Origin: Coniella vitis
Lineage: Eukaryota > Ascomycota > Sordariomycetes > Diaporthales > Schizoparmaceae
Direction of reading: 5' to 3'
NCBI GenBank assembly: GCA_011317545.1
Contig: WUJK01000004.1
Location: 310,001 to 374,000, forward strand
Length of the DNA: 64,000 nucleotides
The notes under the pieces were generated by a model, which made no database searches, had not been told where the DNA came from, and worked only from the letters and a program-made list of their open reading frames with translations. Below are positions 31,932-43,649 of the stretch, one piece after another; position 1 is the stretch's first letter, and each line of letters opens with the position of its first letter. A program made the position numbers and the translations under genes.

Positions 31932-34900
31932 TTAGAATCCCCACTGCTTGCAAAAGTGCTTCATCAGCTCAGGCGTGATAGCCTTGGTCTCCCTCGCAAT
32001 AGGGCAGCGCTCCATCGTCTCCTTCATATTATACACCACAGGTGCAGGGCCCGACGCCATGCCGCGGTACGAGTCAATCAGCTTGACACCAGGGTTCCGC
32101 GCAATGCTCTCCTCGCCATCGGCCTGCGTCTTCTCCAGCCGGTCGATCCACGCGTGGAAGGGAATCAGCTCCGCAATGCGGTCCTTGCCGTAGAACTCCT
32201 GGACAGCAGCGGCAAGGGTAGGCCAGGACGTCTCGTGCGGGTTCACACCGTGGTAGTACCCATTGATTTCATCGGCTTGAGGCACAACGCGGGAGACACC
32301 GGCGGCCTCGAGAACAAGCTTGGCGATGCGCTCCGCGGGCGTCCAGTCGACTCTGTTCATGGAGCCCAGCTCGCTTGGCAGCGCTTTGAGGTACAGGCTG
32401 CTGGCGATAATGCTGGGCAACCACTCTTGGCGATTCCACATGCCCTGCTCAGCCTCTGGTCCTGCGACCTGGCCGACACGGACGACTGCGTAGGGGAAGT
32501 CACCGGCATCCTTGGCAGCTGCGTCCTCAATGATGAGGCTGCCCACCATCTTGCTACGGCCATAACCACCGGCAGGAAGGCTCATGTCCTCGAAGCGCCG
32601 CTCAGGGACCTTTTCGGCGCCATTCTTCGCCGGGTTCCAGCGATCGGCAACGGCGATGGACGAGATAAAGGTGACGGCGACACGCCTCTGAGCAGTGGCA
32701 GCCAGATCACCAATGTAGCGCACACCAGCCAGGAAGGGCTCGAACGACTCGATGGGAATGTTGAAGTTGACGGGCCAGGCGTTGTGGATGACACGGTCAG
32801 TCTCGACCTGCAAGCGAGCATAGACCTCTGGACCAAGGCCAAGGTCCGGCTTGGAAAGATCAGCATGGTAGAACTCGGCCTTGGTGTCCATGATGCCGAC
32901 GTTGAGGCCACGGTCTGCGAGCGCCTTGACCTGCTGCGAGCGACCACCATCGGCAGCACGATTCAAGCAAATGATCTTGGAGACACGTGGGTTGCAACCC
33001 AGAAGATGGAGCAGGTACGAGCCCAGCATACCGGTGGAGCCTGTCAGGATCACAACTTGGTTCTCGTCACGGGGCGCGGGGCGGTTGGGCTTGGCCTTGA
33101 TCAGGTTCTGCGTGTACTTCTTGTGCATTTCGCGCATAGCTTCCTGCTGTTGCTCGTCTTCACTCTGAGTACCGCTGCTGCCCTTGATAATGGTCTTGAA
33201 GATGTAAGATGCCAGACGCTGCGGAGTCGAGTTTCGGTAGATGACTCTTGGGGCCATCATCTTGGAGTCAACGTCGTAGCCGCTAGCTCCGAGGCCTGCG
33301 CGAAGAAGCTTGGCAGCATTCATAACTCCAAGAGAGTCAATACCAGCGGCAAAGAAGTCAATATCAGCCTCGAGGTGCTCAGCTTGAAGATGCTCGCGGA
33401 ACATCTCAACAATTGATGCAGTCAGGCCTTCTTCAGAACTGACGTTGACCTTGGGAGCGTCCTGGGCAGTGCGGTCCTCGGCCTTGTTAGCGTACATTTG
33501 GGCAATCTCCTCCTTGTATTGTTTGACGGCGAGCGCACGCTGGATGGTGCCCTTGCCTGCTCGAGGAAATGGCTTTTCGGGGCTGCAGAGGCGAACCATG
33601 TCACGAGCAATGCGCCCATGCTGGACAGTCTCCTCATTGGCCTGCTCGACCAAAGGCCACACACTGTCCAAGAGGGCCTGCTTTTCCTGCTCCGTCTTGG
33701 GATAGACGTGAGGCTCGATAAAGAGACCAGCCTGGAACTGTTCTGCACCGACAACCATGGCTCCCTTGAGAGCCGCGTGGTCGGCCACAATCTCTTCAAT
33801 GGTCACCGGGTTGAGCTTCTCGCCATTGCTAAAGACAATAATGTTGTCGGCACGGCCATGGTAGATCCAGTGGTCTGCAAGAGTGGGGTGAGGGCGGTAG
33901 AGATCCTTGGTGCTCCATTCATCGAGCTCGGGAAAGGTGTAGAAGACGCCTTGCCAGCCAGGGTTCGACTTGTTCTCCTTTTGTCGGACAATGACCAGCT
34001 CGTAAACATCATCCTCGCCACCATACTTGCGGAATTCGCAGCCAAAGGCCTCTTTGTTGTAGTGGAAGTACTGCCACAGATACTCGTCATCTTTGGCGTA
34101 TGTTGGGAAGGGCGCAAACTCGGTAGCTCCAATCAGATTGCGCAAGGTGGCACCGTTCTTGATGAGACGATTGCCAGACTCACGAGCCAGGTTGCCTCCG
34201 CCAAAGCTGACTGATTTCAGATTTCCCAGGGCACGGATACCCTCTTCGCTTTGGCTCAAGTCCTCGATAACGGAGGGCGGCAAGAAAGCTGTGTCGACCT
34301 CAACATTCTCCAAACATTCGAGCACAAGGTCAGCGCTGACAGGACGGCCGCTGACGCAGTAGGCCAGTGGGGTCTTGTTCCAAAATACCAGGGCCACAGT
34401 GCACAGGACACCAGCCATGTGGAACATGGGCATTGCAATAAACACCCTGCGGCTCTCATCAGCCCAGTGCAGCAGCTCGGGTGTTTGTCCGTGGCATCTT
34501 GGGAAAATGCGGAAGGCGTCGCTGACGGCTTGCATGCCCATCCGGACAACAATGGGTTTGGGCAGACCAGTGCTGCCGCTAGTGTGGAGAACGCAGAGGG
34601 GATCCCAGGCGGACTCATCGAAGGTCTTCTTGTAGGGGAAGTGAGGGACATCATGCTCGGGGAACCACTCGTCGAAAGGCGAGACTTCGATTGCGTGCAT
34701 TTCACGCTCCTCGAGAAGTGGTGTAACAATGTCCTTCATGGAAGCGGTGTAGGCAATGATGTTACAGTTGGTGCTCTTGAAGAGGTTAAGTTGACCTTCC
34801 TTGGTGTTGCGAGGCGAGACGAACAGAGCCTGTTGGATCATAGCAAGTTAGCATCAACGGGAAGGAGGTGCCTTCAGAAAAGGATCGACAGCGACGAGAC

Positions 34901-35216
34901 ATACCTTGTAACCTGCCTTGACACAGGCAATCATGGTGATGGTGTAGCGAATATCGTTGGTCCCAAGGTAGGCAATGGTCGGGAAGGAGTTCTCCTCAGG
35001 CTTGCCGCAGAGCTCGACAATACGATGCGCACAACGGTTGATGGCGTTGGCCATGTCTCTCCAAGTGACAACCTTCCAGCCATCCGAGGGCTTGTCGGAG
35101 CGTGGAGTTGACATGCATTCTCGGTCAGGCTCTTGGGCAGCGACCTGGTCAATGAGAGTCGGCAGAACTCGTTTGCCAAACGGAGTGTCTTCTGGCCAGT
35201 TGCTTGTCGAACCCAT
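31932..35216 (-). CDS. NRPS-like A-T-R carboxylic acid reductase
   Basis: Two exons (minus), 35216-34905 and 34829-31932, with a 75-nt phase-0 intron, encode 1,069 aa, the usual size for this family. Domains in order: adenylation, with LHTSGSTGLPKP (about 185-196), GATEFAPFPTY (about 340) and YHGRADNIIVFSNGEKLNP (about 430); thiolation, with FFAAGIDSLGVMNA carrying the phosphopantetheine Ser (about 600); and an NADP-dependent reductase, with VVILTGSTGMLGSYLL (about 700), FISSIAV and the YGRSK catalytic Tyr/Lys (about 863). There is no condensation domain. Such enzymes activate a carboxylic acid, load it on the T domain and release it as aldehyde or alcohol. The nearest named types are fungal aryl-acid reductases and Fub8-like proteins; the substrate cannot be read. 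ATG 35216 is the first in frame. Confidence 0.92.
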
Positions 35217-38200
35217 GATGTCCAAGACGCAGGGAAGTTTTGCAATGTTGGAGGTGGAAATATTGGATCAGCAAATTATATTAGTATAGTACTTGTTCAG
35301 GTCGTAGGTTCGTTTGTTTGGGGATTCGAGAATGGAACGGAAGGCTGATATTCAGGGCTTTGCTGGTATTGCTAAACTCGGTCACTGTAACGGCCAATGA
35401 AGGTTTGATTGAATTCGAGGTGATTTGGGTGTGGTTTGTCTAAATTGAAGAACTGGGGCTGAGATGGGTCTTGGGACAACCTCCTTATTATATTCGGGAT
35501 CATCCTCCATGATTTGATTCTAGAATCTGGCGAAAGATTCGACATCTTGGGCGGCTTCAAAGTTCGCGCGCCGATTCTCCCACCCTCAAGACACATGATG
35601 ACGAGGGCGATTCCACCCAGGTGGGTTATACAATGTACTTCTTGCTTATGTCCACGTCTCGCCTCACCAGCCCACTTTTACCCAGACAGGAGTTCAGTCG
35701 TCGCTCTGGCTCAACGGACGGAGCTAAGAGCCTTCAGTTGCCCCAAAGCAGCCGCGGTGAGGTTCGCGTCTCGGCTCGGCCTTGTGCGACGACCAGCACA
35801 AGCACAAGGCGCATAATTGGACGGCTGCTGCAGTGGAGGGCGCTGAGTTGGGTTGAGTGTGTGCACACTGTACGTAGCGGGCGGTCAGCACTCAGAACAA
35901 CCGAGGAAGGAGAGTGGGTGCAAATGGGGGGGGGGGGTCTCGCCAGAGAATGATTACTCTACACATACTGTGCGTGCGAACGTTGCAGCAAAGCATTGCT
36001 CCCGGCCATGCGCGCGGCTTCAAAGGCAGGATGAGCGACGATAGACGTCATGCAGTCCAACGAGTTGGTGTGGGTCGCGGGCCGATACGATTCTGATGTT
36101 CTTTCGGCTCTTAGTAAGACGCTTCAGCCCTTCGACGGCTAGCTGATGGCGACGTGGGCGGCGTGCCGTCGTAGGATGAGTCCCCGCATCGCTTTTGGTG
36201 CTTCTCTGGAGGTTGACTTAACGTTTACAATTTTCCAGCTCCAACATTGCTCGAGTTTCAAACAGCAGCAGCACTGGACATCTGCTCCTTTCAGCCCTAG
36301 CCGAGCCCAGGTAGCCTAGCCTGTAGCCGTTGGCTCCTTCCCGTCGTTCTGGCGTTGGCGCTCCCGGCAGACAGCTGCCACCGCCTTGGCGCCACAGGGG
36401 GCTCACCATAGGGTGTAGTGGACTGTAGCACTGTTTCCGGTTCATGTCAGTGCATACTAGATACCTAGGCAGTAAACAGCGATCCCGGAAGTAGTAAAGT
36501 CGGTGCTATTGCGAGCCATCACACGGCCTTCCATATAGGCGGATGGACGACATAGTACATTGCGCAAACCACCTGCTAGACAAAATCATGCTAACTTCGT
36601 ATTGGAAGCCGGTCGCAGAAGCCGAAATGGGGCTGCTTGCTCCCAAGCTGGCGGGGCGAGACGCAAGAGGAGCCATTTCATCTGTTCAACGTTCCAAGAT
36701 CTTGTCGGCATCTCCAGGCTCAACCCTGCTCCTGCAGAACACCATTCAACAGCAGTCTGTGCCGACAGTGCGGGGGCCTGGGGGGTTTTGGCGTTGTGCT
36801 GCGGGCCTCTGTTGGGGCTTCGGGTATGCTGTGGGAATAATACTGGGTACCGGCAAGTCAACTTAGCAGCCCCTCAGCCCCTGTCCAGGCCTGGCGGTCT
36901 CCTATCGGCAATGCCTTTCCCTGGGTCCTCCACTGCCGCCCAAGCCCAGAGTGCTGTATGGCTCCTCCTGGCTCTGCCCAGCACGAAGACGCGAAGACGC
37001 GAGGCAAGTTGCGGAAACAGAAGGAACCCACAAAGTCCGGTCTCAGGTTCCGGCTGCTACTGCGGGATGAGGTCATCGGCCACTCCCGTTCTTCTGAAAC
37101 ACTGGCGTTTTGTTTCTGCGGCTGCCTCGCATCACAGCATTCGACTGACCAGCCAATCACCAAGAATAGATTATACGTCTTCCAGATCCCCAATCTTTCC
37201 CATTGCCCATGCTCGCTCTTTCGACCAACCGCCGACAATCCCCGACGACACACCGACGACACACCGACGAGCCATGCGTGCTGAAACAATCGAGTCTCCC
37301 TTTGTGACATGCCTCTGCATCGTCCTCGCAGCTCAACGTCACTTAATCACGAAGCCGCGCTCGTCCAGCACCACCATGACCTCCTCTGATGTTGCCCGAC
37401 GACCTGACGGCGCCGATAACGAGTCGATTGCACCCAGCGGCCACTGGACCAGATATGATGATCCAACTCTGTCATAGAGTGTCCCAGTCAGTCGCGCCTC
37501 GCAACCTCTACCACGCACAGCGTCATCTATGTTCTGTGTACGCATCTCGGTTCGCATTTGCTCTGCTCTGACCGCTGGGTACTGTATTTTCTGTTTCTCC
37601 TTCTACACTGCCCTTTTCACTCTTGCTCTCTCTCTCTGCACTCTGTAGCATGGGGACGTTGATGTGCGTAGAAGCTCAACGCAGCTTGCATCTAGTGAGT
37701 GAGAATGACAATCTCAAAGTTGTAACCTCATTTGAACTGAGGCTGCAATGAAGCTATTGTCAATGAATACCTGATGACTAATTACGTCCTGGCAGATATT
37801 CCACAGCACCTCAAGGTCCTACTGCTTCGAACCTGCTGAGCGCTTTCACGACCTCTCCACTGTATCGTGAAAAATGATCGTCACAATCCATCACTTGGGG
37901 CAACACCACTGTTGAAGGTTTACTTTGAAGGACAAAACAGAAGATACGTTTGTGGCGCTCCTCCTTAACCAGACTCCAAGTCATTGCACGCCTCGCTCTA
38001 CGGCTCTTTATTCATTGTCAATCGGCCCCCGGCGACGCATAGCCTTTGATCGATTTCGAGAATTCCCGAGTCCTAGCCGATGTCATCATGTCGGCGGTGA
38101 CATTCGCGGACAGTGCGAAGCTTTTGGTGGCTACGAGCTGACCCCAAACTGTCTGCAGTCATACACAACATGTCTCATTAGTTCGCACGTCACTAACCAG

Positions 38201-38256
38201 TTTCATTATTAGATATTAATGCTGGTGCACTTCACACTGGATAGGTAGCATTTTTC
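35217..38256. other. Long intergenic region, no supported gene
   Basis: About 3 kb between two minus-strand genes. It contains a 12-nt G run at 35926-35937 and several open frames without domains (36560-37477 is the longest). A short plus-strand frame from 37377 (MTSSDVARRPDGADNESIAP, about 33 codons) is the only one with a good start context. It presumably includes the promoter of the NRPS-like gene just above 35216. Confidence 0.5.
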
Positions 38257-40129
38257 TCAGACGCTTGCGCCTCGTGGCGCCGAACGTATTGGCAATGTAG
38301 GCGGGGATGGTGAGCTCGTCTCGGGGCTGCTGACGCTGGTGTTATACCTCAGGTCGGGATCCATTTCCAGATCAGAGCTGACGAAGCGGATCTTGAGCGG
38401 CGTTCCTCGAAGCGACATGAGCGGCGCGAGCTTGTCGTTGACTTGGCGAAGTTCCTCTTCCCACCGCAGCCATTCCAACTTGGAGCGCAGCACATGCAGA
38501 ACGGAAACGTAGTTGAGTTCGCTTTCACATCTCAACTGGCCTAGATCCTCTTCAACTTTGATCAAGTCGACTGTCTCTCTCAACATGGCAATCGACCGCT
38601 CCAAAGACCCTGCTCGCCATAATAACTCGGAAATCCAAAAGGTCTTACTCGAGGGGCTTTGAGGATCCAGGTGCTTCAAGTGGATGGCCTCCTCGAGAAT
38701 GGGAAGCGACTCAAGACCTCTGTCCTCGCCCAAAAGCAGTTCTGCCAGCGCTAATCTTGCTTCTTGCACCTCGGATATGCAGCTCCTGTCCTGCGAGCGC
38801 GCCTCGATTGTGGTTCGTAGTGTCTGTTCGTCTTGATCTCGAGCGGCGCTGGGGACATATGCTGCAACATGTACTAGACCTTTGCCAGCGACAAGATGCT
38901 TACCCGACAACATCCTCGACACCTCGAGAAAGTTCTCAAGTAGACTCAGATTCCCTGACTCGAGCACCCGGATCTGGACCATCCACCAGAAGGCAAGGGG
39001 ATGAGTGTCTCCATGAATCACACGTGTCATTTGAAGGCAGTAGTCTGCGAGCAGCCGACACAGCTGGGTGCAAATCTCTGAGGAGGGATACACCTTGCAG
39101 GAAGCGATTCTACTCGCTATGCGGTAGTAAATCATGGGATGGTCTGTCGAGATCAAGCCTTTAAGATTCTCAAAGGCATCGTTGAGAGTTTTGAATGCCT
39201 CTTGGGGTCGAGAATTGCGCGACAGGTCCTCCATGCCTTGGACGAACAGGTCGAAAAAATGCTCGCCAAACTCGAGCGCAGGCGGTTTTGTGAACCATTC
39301 CGAGTGACGTATTTCGGCAACTTTGGCAAGGTAAACATCGGCGGCAAAAAAGGCCTTCTCAAAAGCCTCAAACATGTCTGGGGCACGCGTTCGGCCAGGC
39401 AATGTGACGGGGCCCAAGTATTGCGACTCCATCCAACCGCGCGGCAACGGCGTCTTGTCGGCCCTTTTTTGCCGCAAATGGCGGGCAATGCGATGCTGAT
39501 ATGTCGAGCCCCGAGTGGCTGGCCAGAAGCTGTAGGATTCGTTTTGACGCGACGCCAGCTCCAGAGCCTCTTGCTTTTTGATATTCTTACGGATGCCCCA
39601 CCTCTTGAAGCGGTATTTGTACATCTTGACCCTATTTGCGCGATTGTTTTTGAGTTTCAGTTCAGAGAAAACACCATTTTGGGGTTTCGAGGCTCGTTAT
39701 TGGTGTGTGTGTGTTGTGTGAGGCTTACGATTTGTTGAATCCATATTTGCGCTTCATGAAGTCCTGGACCTTGTGCGTCGGCAAGTCCTCTTCCCAGTAA
39801 AGATGGATAATTTCTGTCTTGTATCTGTTCCATTCTGCATCCTCGCTATACCAATTTGTTTCTCGCGAGGAGTAGACTCGGCCGTCGCCGCTGCTGCTGA
39901 CGGGGCTTGGGCTTGGGCTGCTACTTTCTGCACCGCTGACGCCGCCGCCGCCGCCACCACCACTACCCGGCGGCGATAGATATTGCGGCACAGCGCCATG
40001 TCTACTGAAGCTGCCAACGGTCAAAGCAGTGGAAGCGGAAGGTGCCGAAGCCAAAGCCGAAGCCGAGGCTGAGACCCAGGCCGGATCTGACCCCGTGTCG
40101 GATGGCGACGAGGCAAATGCAGGGTCCAT
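38257..40129 (-). CDS. Clr5-domain protein
   Basis: Exons 40129-39729 and 39631-38257 (minus) are joined in phase 2 over a 97-nt intron and encode 591 aa. The intron lies inside the Clr5 domain: WNRYKTEIIHLYWEEDLPTH (from residue 100), MKRKYGFNKS, then after splicing VKMYKYRFKRWGIRKN. This strongly supports the splice choice. Residues 1-95 are low-complexity (Ala/Ser, a run of seven Gly). The remaining 430 aa are helical and repeat-like (LAELLLGEDRGLESLPILEE, ELLWRAGSLERSIAMLRETV), resembling a TPR-type array, as often found behind Clr5 domains. Function unknown; possibly nuclear by analogy with Clr5. It is the second Clr5 gene in 13 kb but has no ankyrin part. The ATG used is the first in frame. 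Confidence 0.85.
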
Positions 40130-41868
40130 CTTTTCTGCTATGGGTCTCGGCGGTTTGTGCGCCCGGGGGACGAGCTGCAAGGCAACCCAACAAGAGCTGC
40201 AGGACGGGCCTGAACGGACGGGGCTTGCGGATATTCTGGCTGCGGGAATGGTCCTTTTGCTTGCTGCTTGCTGCTTGCCGCTGCCGCGGGTGCGGATATA
40301 GCGGCAGGGATTCGGAGGAGCTGGGCGCCGCTGGTAACTGTCTACCCAAGGAAAAAACGAGCTCTTTTGGTAGGGCCAAGGTAGACCAAAAGGGGGGTGG
40401 AGGGGGTGCGGGCGTTCCCTTCAAGGAAGGTCCCCTTATGACAGAACCGAGTACCGGGGGGAGAGGGGAGAGAGGGGAAAGGATCTCGTTTGAATTAGGC
40501 CTAACCAGTTCAGTTTGTTCGCGCCAAATCTTCCAGGGCGCCGCGGCCGCAAACACGCAGATGCAGGTGATGGATGGGGCGGGTTCCTGCGGTTCCTGGT
40601 AGCGGGTGGATGGGCGGGCGCGCCTCAGTGCGTGTGTCTGTGGTGGGTGGGCGTGTGTGAGTGAGTGTGTGTCAATGTGGTGCGACGTGCAAATGTATGT
40701 GCAGGCGTTTGTGGAAGAGAACGCTGGCGCGCTGGCAGTCGTTTGGCCCCCGGGTTGCGGGGTCGATTTTGCCGGTTCTTTTCCTTGTACTGTAGGCAGG
40801 AAACCTTTTGGATGGACTGAGAGTCTGGATCACCGAGGCTCAAGAGAGGGGGGGGGCGGAAGATGTGGGTGACGCGCGGGTTGTGAATGGCCAGAAGAAA
40901 CGGAGTCACAAGCTCCAGACTTTTTGATGTGTATGTTTTGTATTATATCTCTGTGACTTTGATTGGCTTATGGATAAGCAGCTGTATTATACGGAGAGGT
41001 ACGGCGAGGCGAGGCGAAGCGCGGCTGGCTCTTTTTTTTTTTTTTTTTTTTTTCGCCCCCCAGCAGCGAACGGACAGAGCGGGGGCGGGAAACATTAGGT
41101 ACATAGTACATAATACAGACAGGTTAGGTTAGTGTGGAAAATAGGCGCAAAATAAGGACAAAGTAAATGGGGGAAATAAAAGCAAAGCCACCAAAGAGCC
41201 AAAGCTGAGAGCCCGACACGAAGTTTATTATAGTATGACTCTGGGCACATTGAAACTTTTCCCCTTCCCCTGACCTTTAAAAAGAGCACACTTACCTGCT
41301 TGTTTGGCTCCAACTAAAGCATGTGACATAGTACTATGTATCCGCTTGGATGGCCTTTTCTTTTGTGTGTGTCTGCCATTTGTTGAAACCTACGAGCTAA
41401 CTGTTCGCTTCAATTCCTGCGAGACTCGTTCCTGTTTGTGCTCTTCGTGATGCTTGCTCATGGTGGGATATCGTCCGATCCGTCTCTCTTGGCTCCAAGT
41501 CGGCCCGACCCACTAGCATCTTGTGCAGCACCACCAAGCGCTTTCTTTTCATATTGCACTGGGCACTCGTAATCAACGAGTATTGGCAAGATGGAGGTTT
41601 TATAATTTTAATTCACGGCTTTACCTCTTGCACTTTACGGCTCGTTATTGGGAAGGAAAGGGGTTTTTTTTGGGGGGGGGGTTCAACTCCAATAATAAAC
41701 CATCTTCGAGGCTAATTTAGAAGTGTTTATGAAAAGGAATTCTTTCCATGTTCACCGTTGTCGAATCAAAGTTCTTCAGAGAGTAGAGGAGGAAAAAGCT
41801 GTCATCCGAGTTCATGTCTGAAGCATTCCAGATTCCATTATACTGTTTGCCGTCTCCAAGCTATTCAC
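40130..41868. other. Intergenic with homopolymer tracts
   Basis: No gene is supported. It holds a 22-nt T run (41032-41053), GT-rich and G-rich stretches around 40640-40870 and a T8G10 run near 41665-41680. Open frames here are low-complexity by-products. Confidence 0.6.
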
Positions 41869-42720
41869 CTATTCGTCAAATTGAAAGTCGTTTGGATCGC
41901 CACTCATCCATATGCTGATCTCTCACAACGCATCCAAGTCGTTTTCAGGAAGAGAAAGCTGTATCCTCTCATTATACCATTCGTACGTGCGGCCGACCCC
42001 CGCCAAGCTTTCTCCCCTTTTCCGACAAGAGCCGAAATCGATGATAACGGCCCTGTCACCGTGTAGCATAATGTTGCTAGGATTGATGTCGTTGTGAACG
42101 ATCCCCAGTGAGTGAAGATGCCTGATGCCACTTGCAACGTCTTCCAAAATAGAATTGTACTCATCCGTCGGCTGCCGGGTAGCCCTGGACGCTCTCTTCT
42201 TGAAGCTCCTAGGGTTGACCCTTTGCATCAGCGTCATGTCGTATTTGGCAAAACAGATGCCGGTAATCCTTCCCTCAACCACCTGACAGCCGAGATAGGT
42301 AGCCACATTGGGATGTGGAGATCGCCCAAGAACCTCGCACATTTCCAACTTTCTGAAGCAGAGACTCGGCGATATGGTTCTGCTCCAACTTGTCACCTCG
42401 ATCATACGAAATCAAGCTCGGTTTCTTTGACGTGGCAATTCGGCGGCAGAGGCTTGGGCGCTTGCGTGAAACGTGACGACGAAAACAGAGGGCTGTAAGG
42501 CAGCGACGGGTTTGACCACGTCGTTGGTCAAGAGTCTTCGCGCTAAACATCCGACAGAGAGACGAGAGACGTTTCTGTGAAGTTGCGTGATGGAGGCTAC
42601 CGTCGTCTGAGCGGTATATGATAACTGTTGCTGTGAACTCAAAGTGGCCCGTCGATGTCCTCGAAGCACTCGCTCCTTTGCCAGCACCTCCATGGCTGGG
42701 CCGGGTGACGGGTGGTCCAT
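41869..42720 (-). pseudogene. Protein kinase-like pseudogene (two frameshifts, one stop)
   Basis: On the minus strand a fungal kinase of the short 'HNDINPSNIM' type is recognisable. N-lobe segments lie in two frames: VAALQPSVFVVTFHASAQAS in one, then KKPSLISYDRGDKLEQNHI in another. The sequence then returns to the first frame for EMCEVLGRSPHPNVATYLG, GRITGICFAKYDMTLMQRV, HLHSLGIVHNDINPSNIM (catalytic loop), VIIDFGSCRKRG (DFG) and GRTYEWYNERIQLSLPENDL. One frame change falls at the run AAAGAAACC near 42425, the other near AAAGTTGG at about 42340. A TGA (41925-41923) follows DLDAL, and the expected end EISIWMSG...FQFDE continues in frame to TAG at 41869. The stop fits CGA to TGA. Three lesions make loss of function likely; assembly error is the alternative. 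Confidence 0.75.
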
Positions 42721-43649
42721 TTGGCAGCTATGTAGTGTTGAAGATGATTGGTTGGAGGGACCATGGAAGTGTCATCACCTGTATGTATCTCGTGCTTGGA
42801 CTATGTTGGTAGAAGGAAAACAAATACGATAGAATGGTAGAGCAACGTTAAATGACAGCTGTGACACCCGCAAATCTTATCCCTTCATAGGTTAAATATG
42901 TTGCGTAACTTGAAATTATTTATTGTGGTCAAACATAACGGTATAAGTAAGTTCAATAACTGGATTTCATTGAATGAAGATTAATAAACAGCAAGACTCG
43001 AATATATTTCATCCATCACCTGCGTAGTAGGTTCAAAGAAGGATACGTCTCTTTGGAGTCTTGACTTTATCTATGTTCTATTAGACCTCAATACTCCAGA
43101 CTCCAACAACGATGTATAGCATCCATTCTATCCGTTTACATAGCAACATATGTACCGGCTGCTGTAGTCGACCTGCAACCCCAACGAAGAGCGGGTACAG
43201 GATTCTTGCAACAAAGTTCCTGGCACAAAGTGTCTGAGCACGGTAGCGAAAAAGACTTGGCAGCTGGCACGGGCGCTGCCCAAAAGTGCTGCTACGACTC
43301 GAGACCTGGGACTTGGACGTGCAAGTGGGAGAGCGATCCGTCTCACCATTTCGTCTCACAATCCCAGTCCGGTTCATGGGGTGAAACCGATTGCTGCCGC
43401 CAAAACGCACCGCCTTCACAGCAGTAATCTGGAGACCCGATGTTAATTATAAGTCTTGGATGGGATTTCCATGCTCAATTCATCTTCATCTCACTCGCGA
43501 AAGTTGTGCTTTGCAGGAACGTCTCTGCACCTGGATGGAAAGAAAACACTGCAACATCGAAACGCTTAGATATACCGCAGTAACCTCCACGGACTCAAAG
43601 ATTACTATTTGGTGTGCTACTCCATCGCATAGAGCATATATAAGAAGAA
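42721..43649. other. Intergenic region upstream of the UstYa-like gene
   Basis: No gene is supported. A TATA-like ATATATAAG occurs at about 43635-43643, only some 10 bp before the ATG chosen for the next gene. Confidence 0.5.

Noticed and set aside
31956..33416. 486-codon plus-strand ORF
   Set aside because: Antisense of the NRPS-like reductase, whose motifs are unambiguous; long antisense frames are common over biased codons.
35926..35937. 12-nt G run as a G-quadruplex
   Set aside because: A single run is not a quadruplex motif; it may also be of uncertain length in the assembly.
36560..37477. 305-codon plus-strand ORF
   Set aside because: Low-complexity Ser/Pro/Arg frame without an ATG at its start, domain or splice context; overlapping frames on both strands are equally open.
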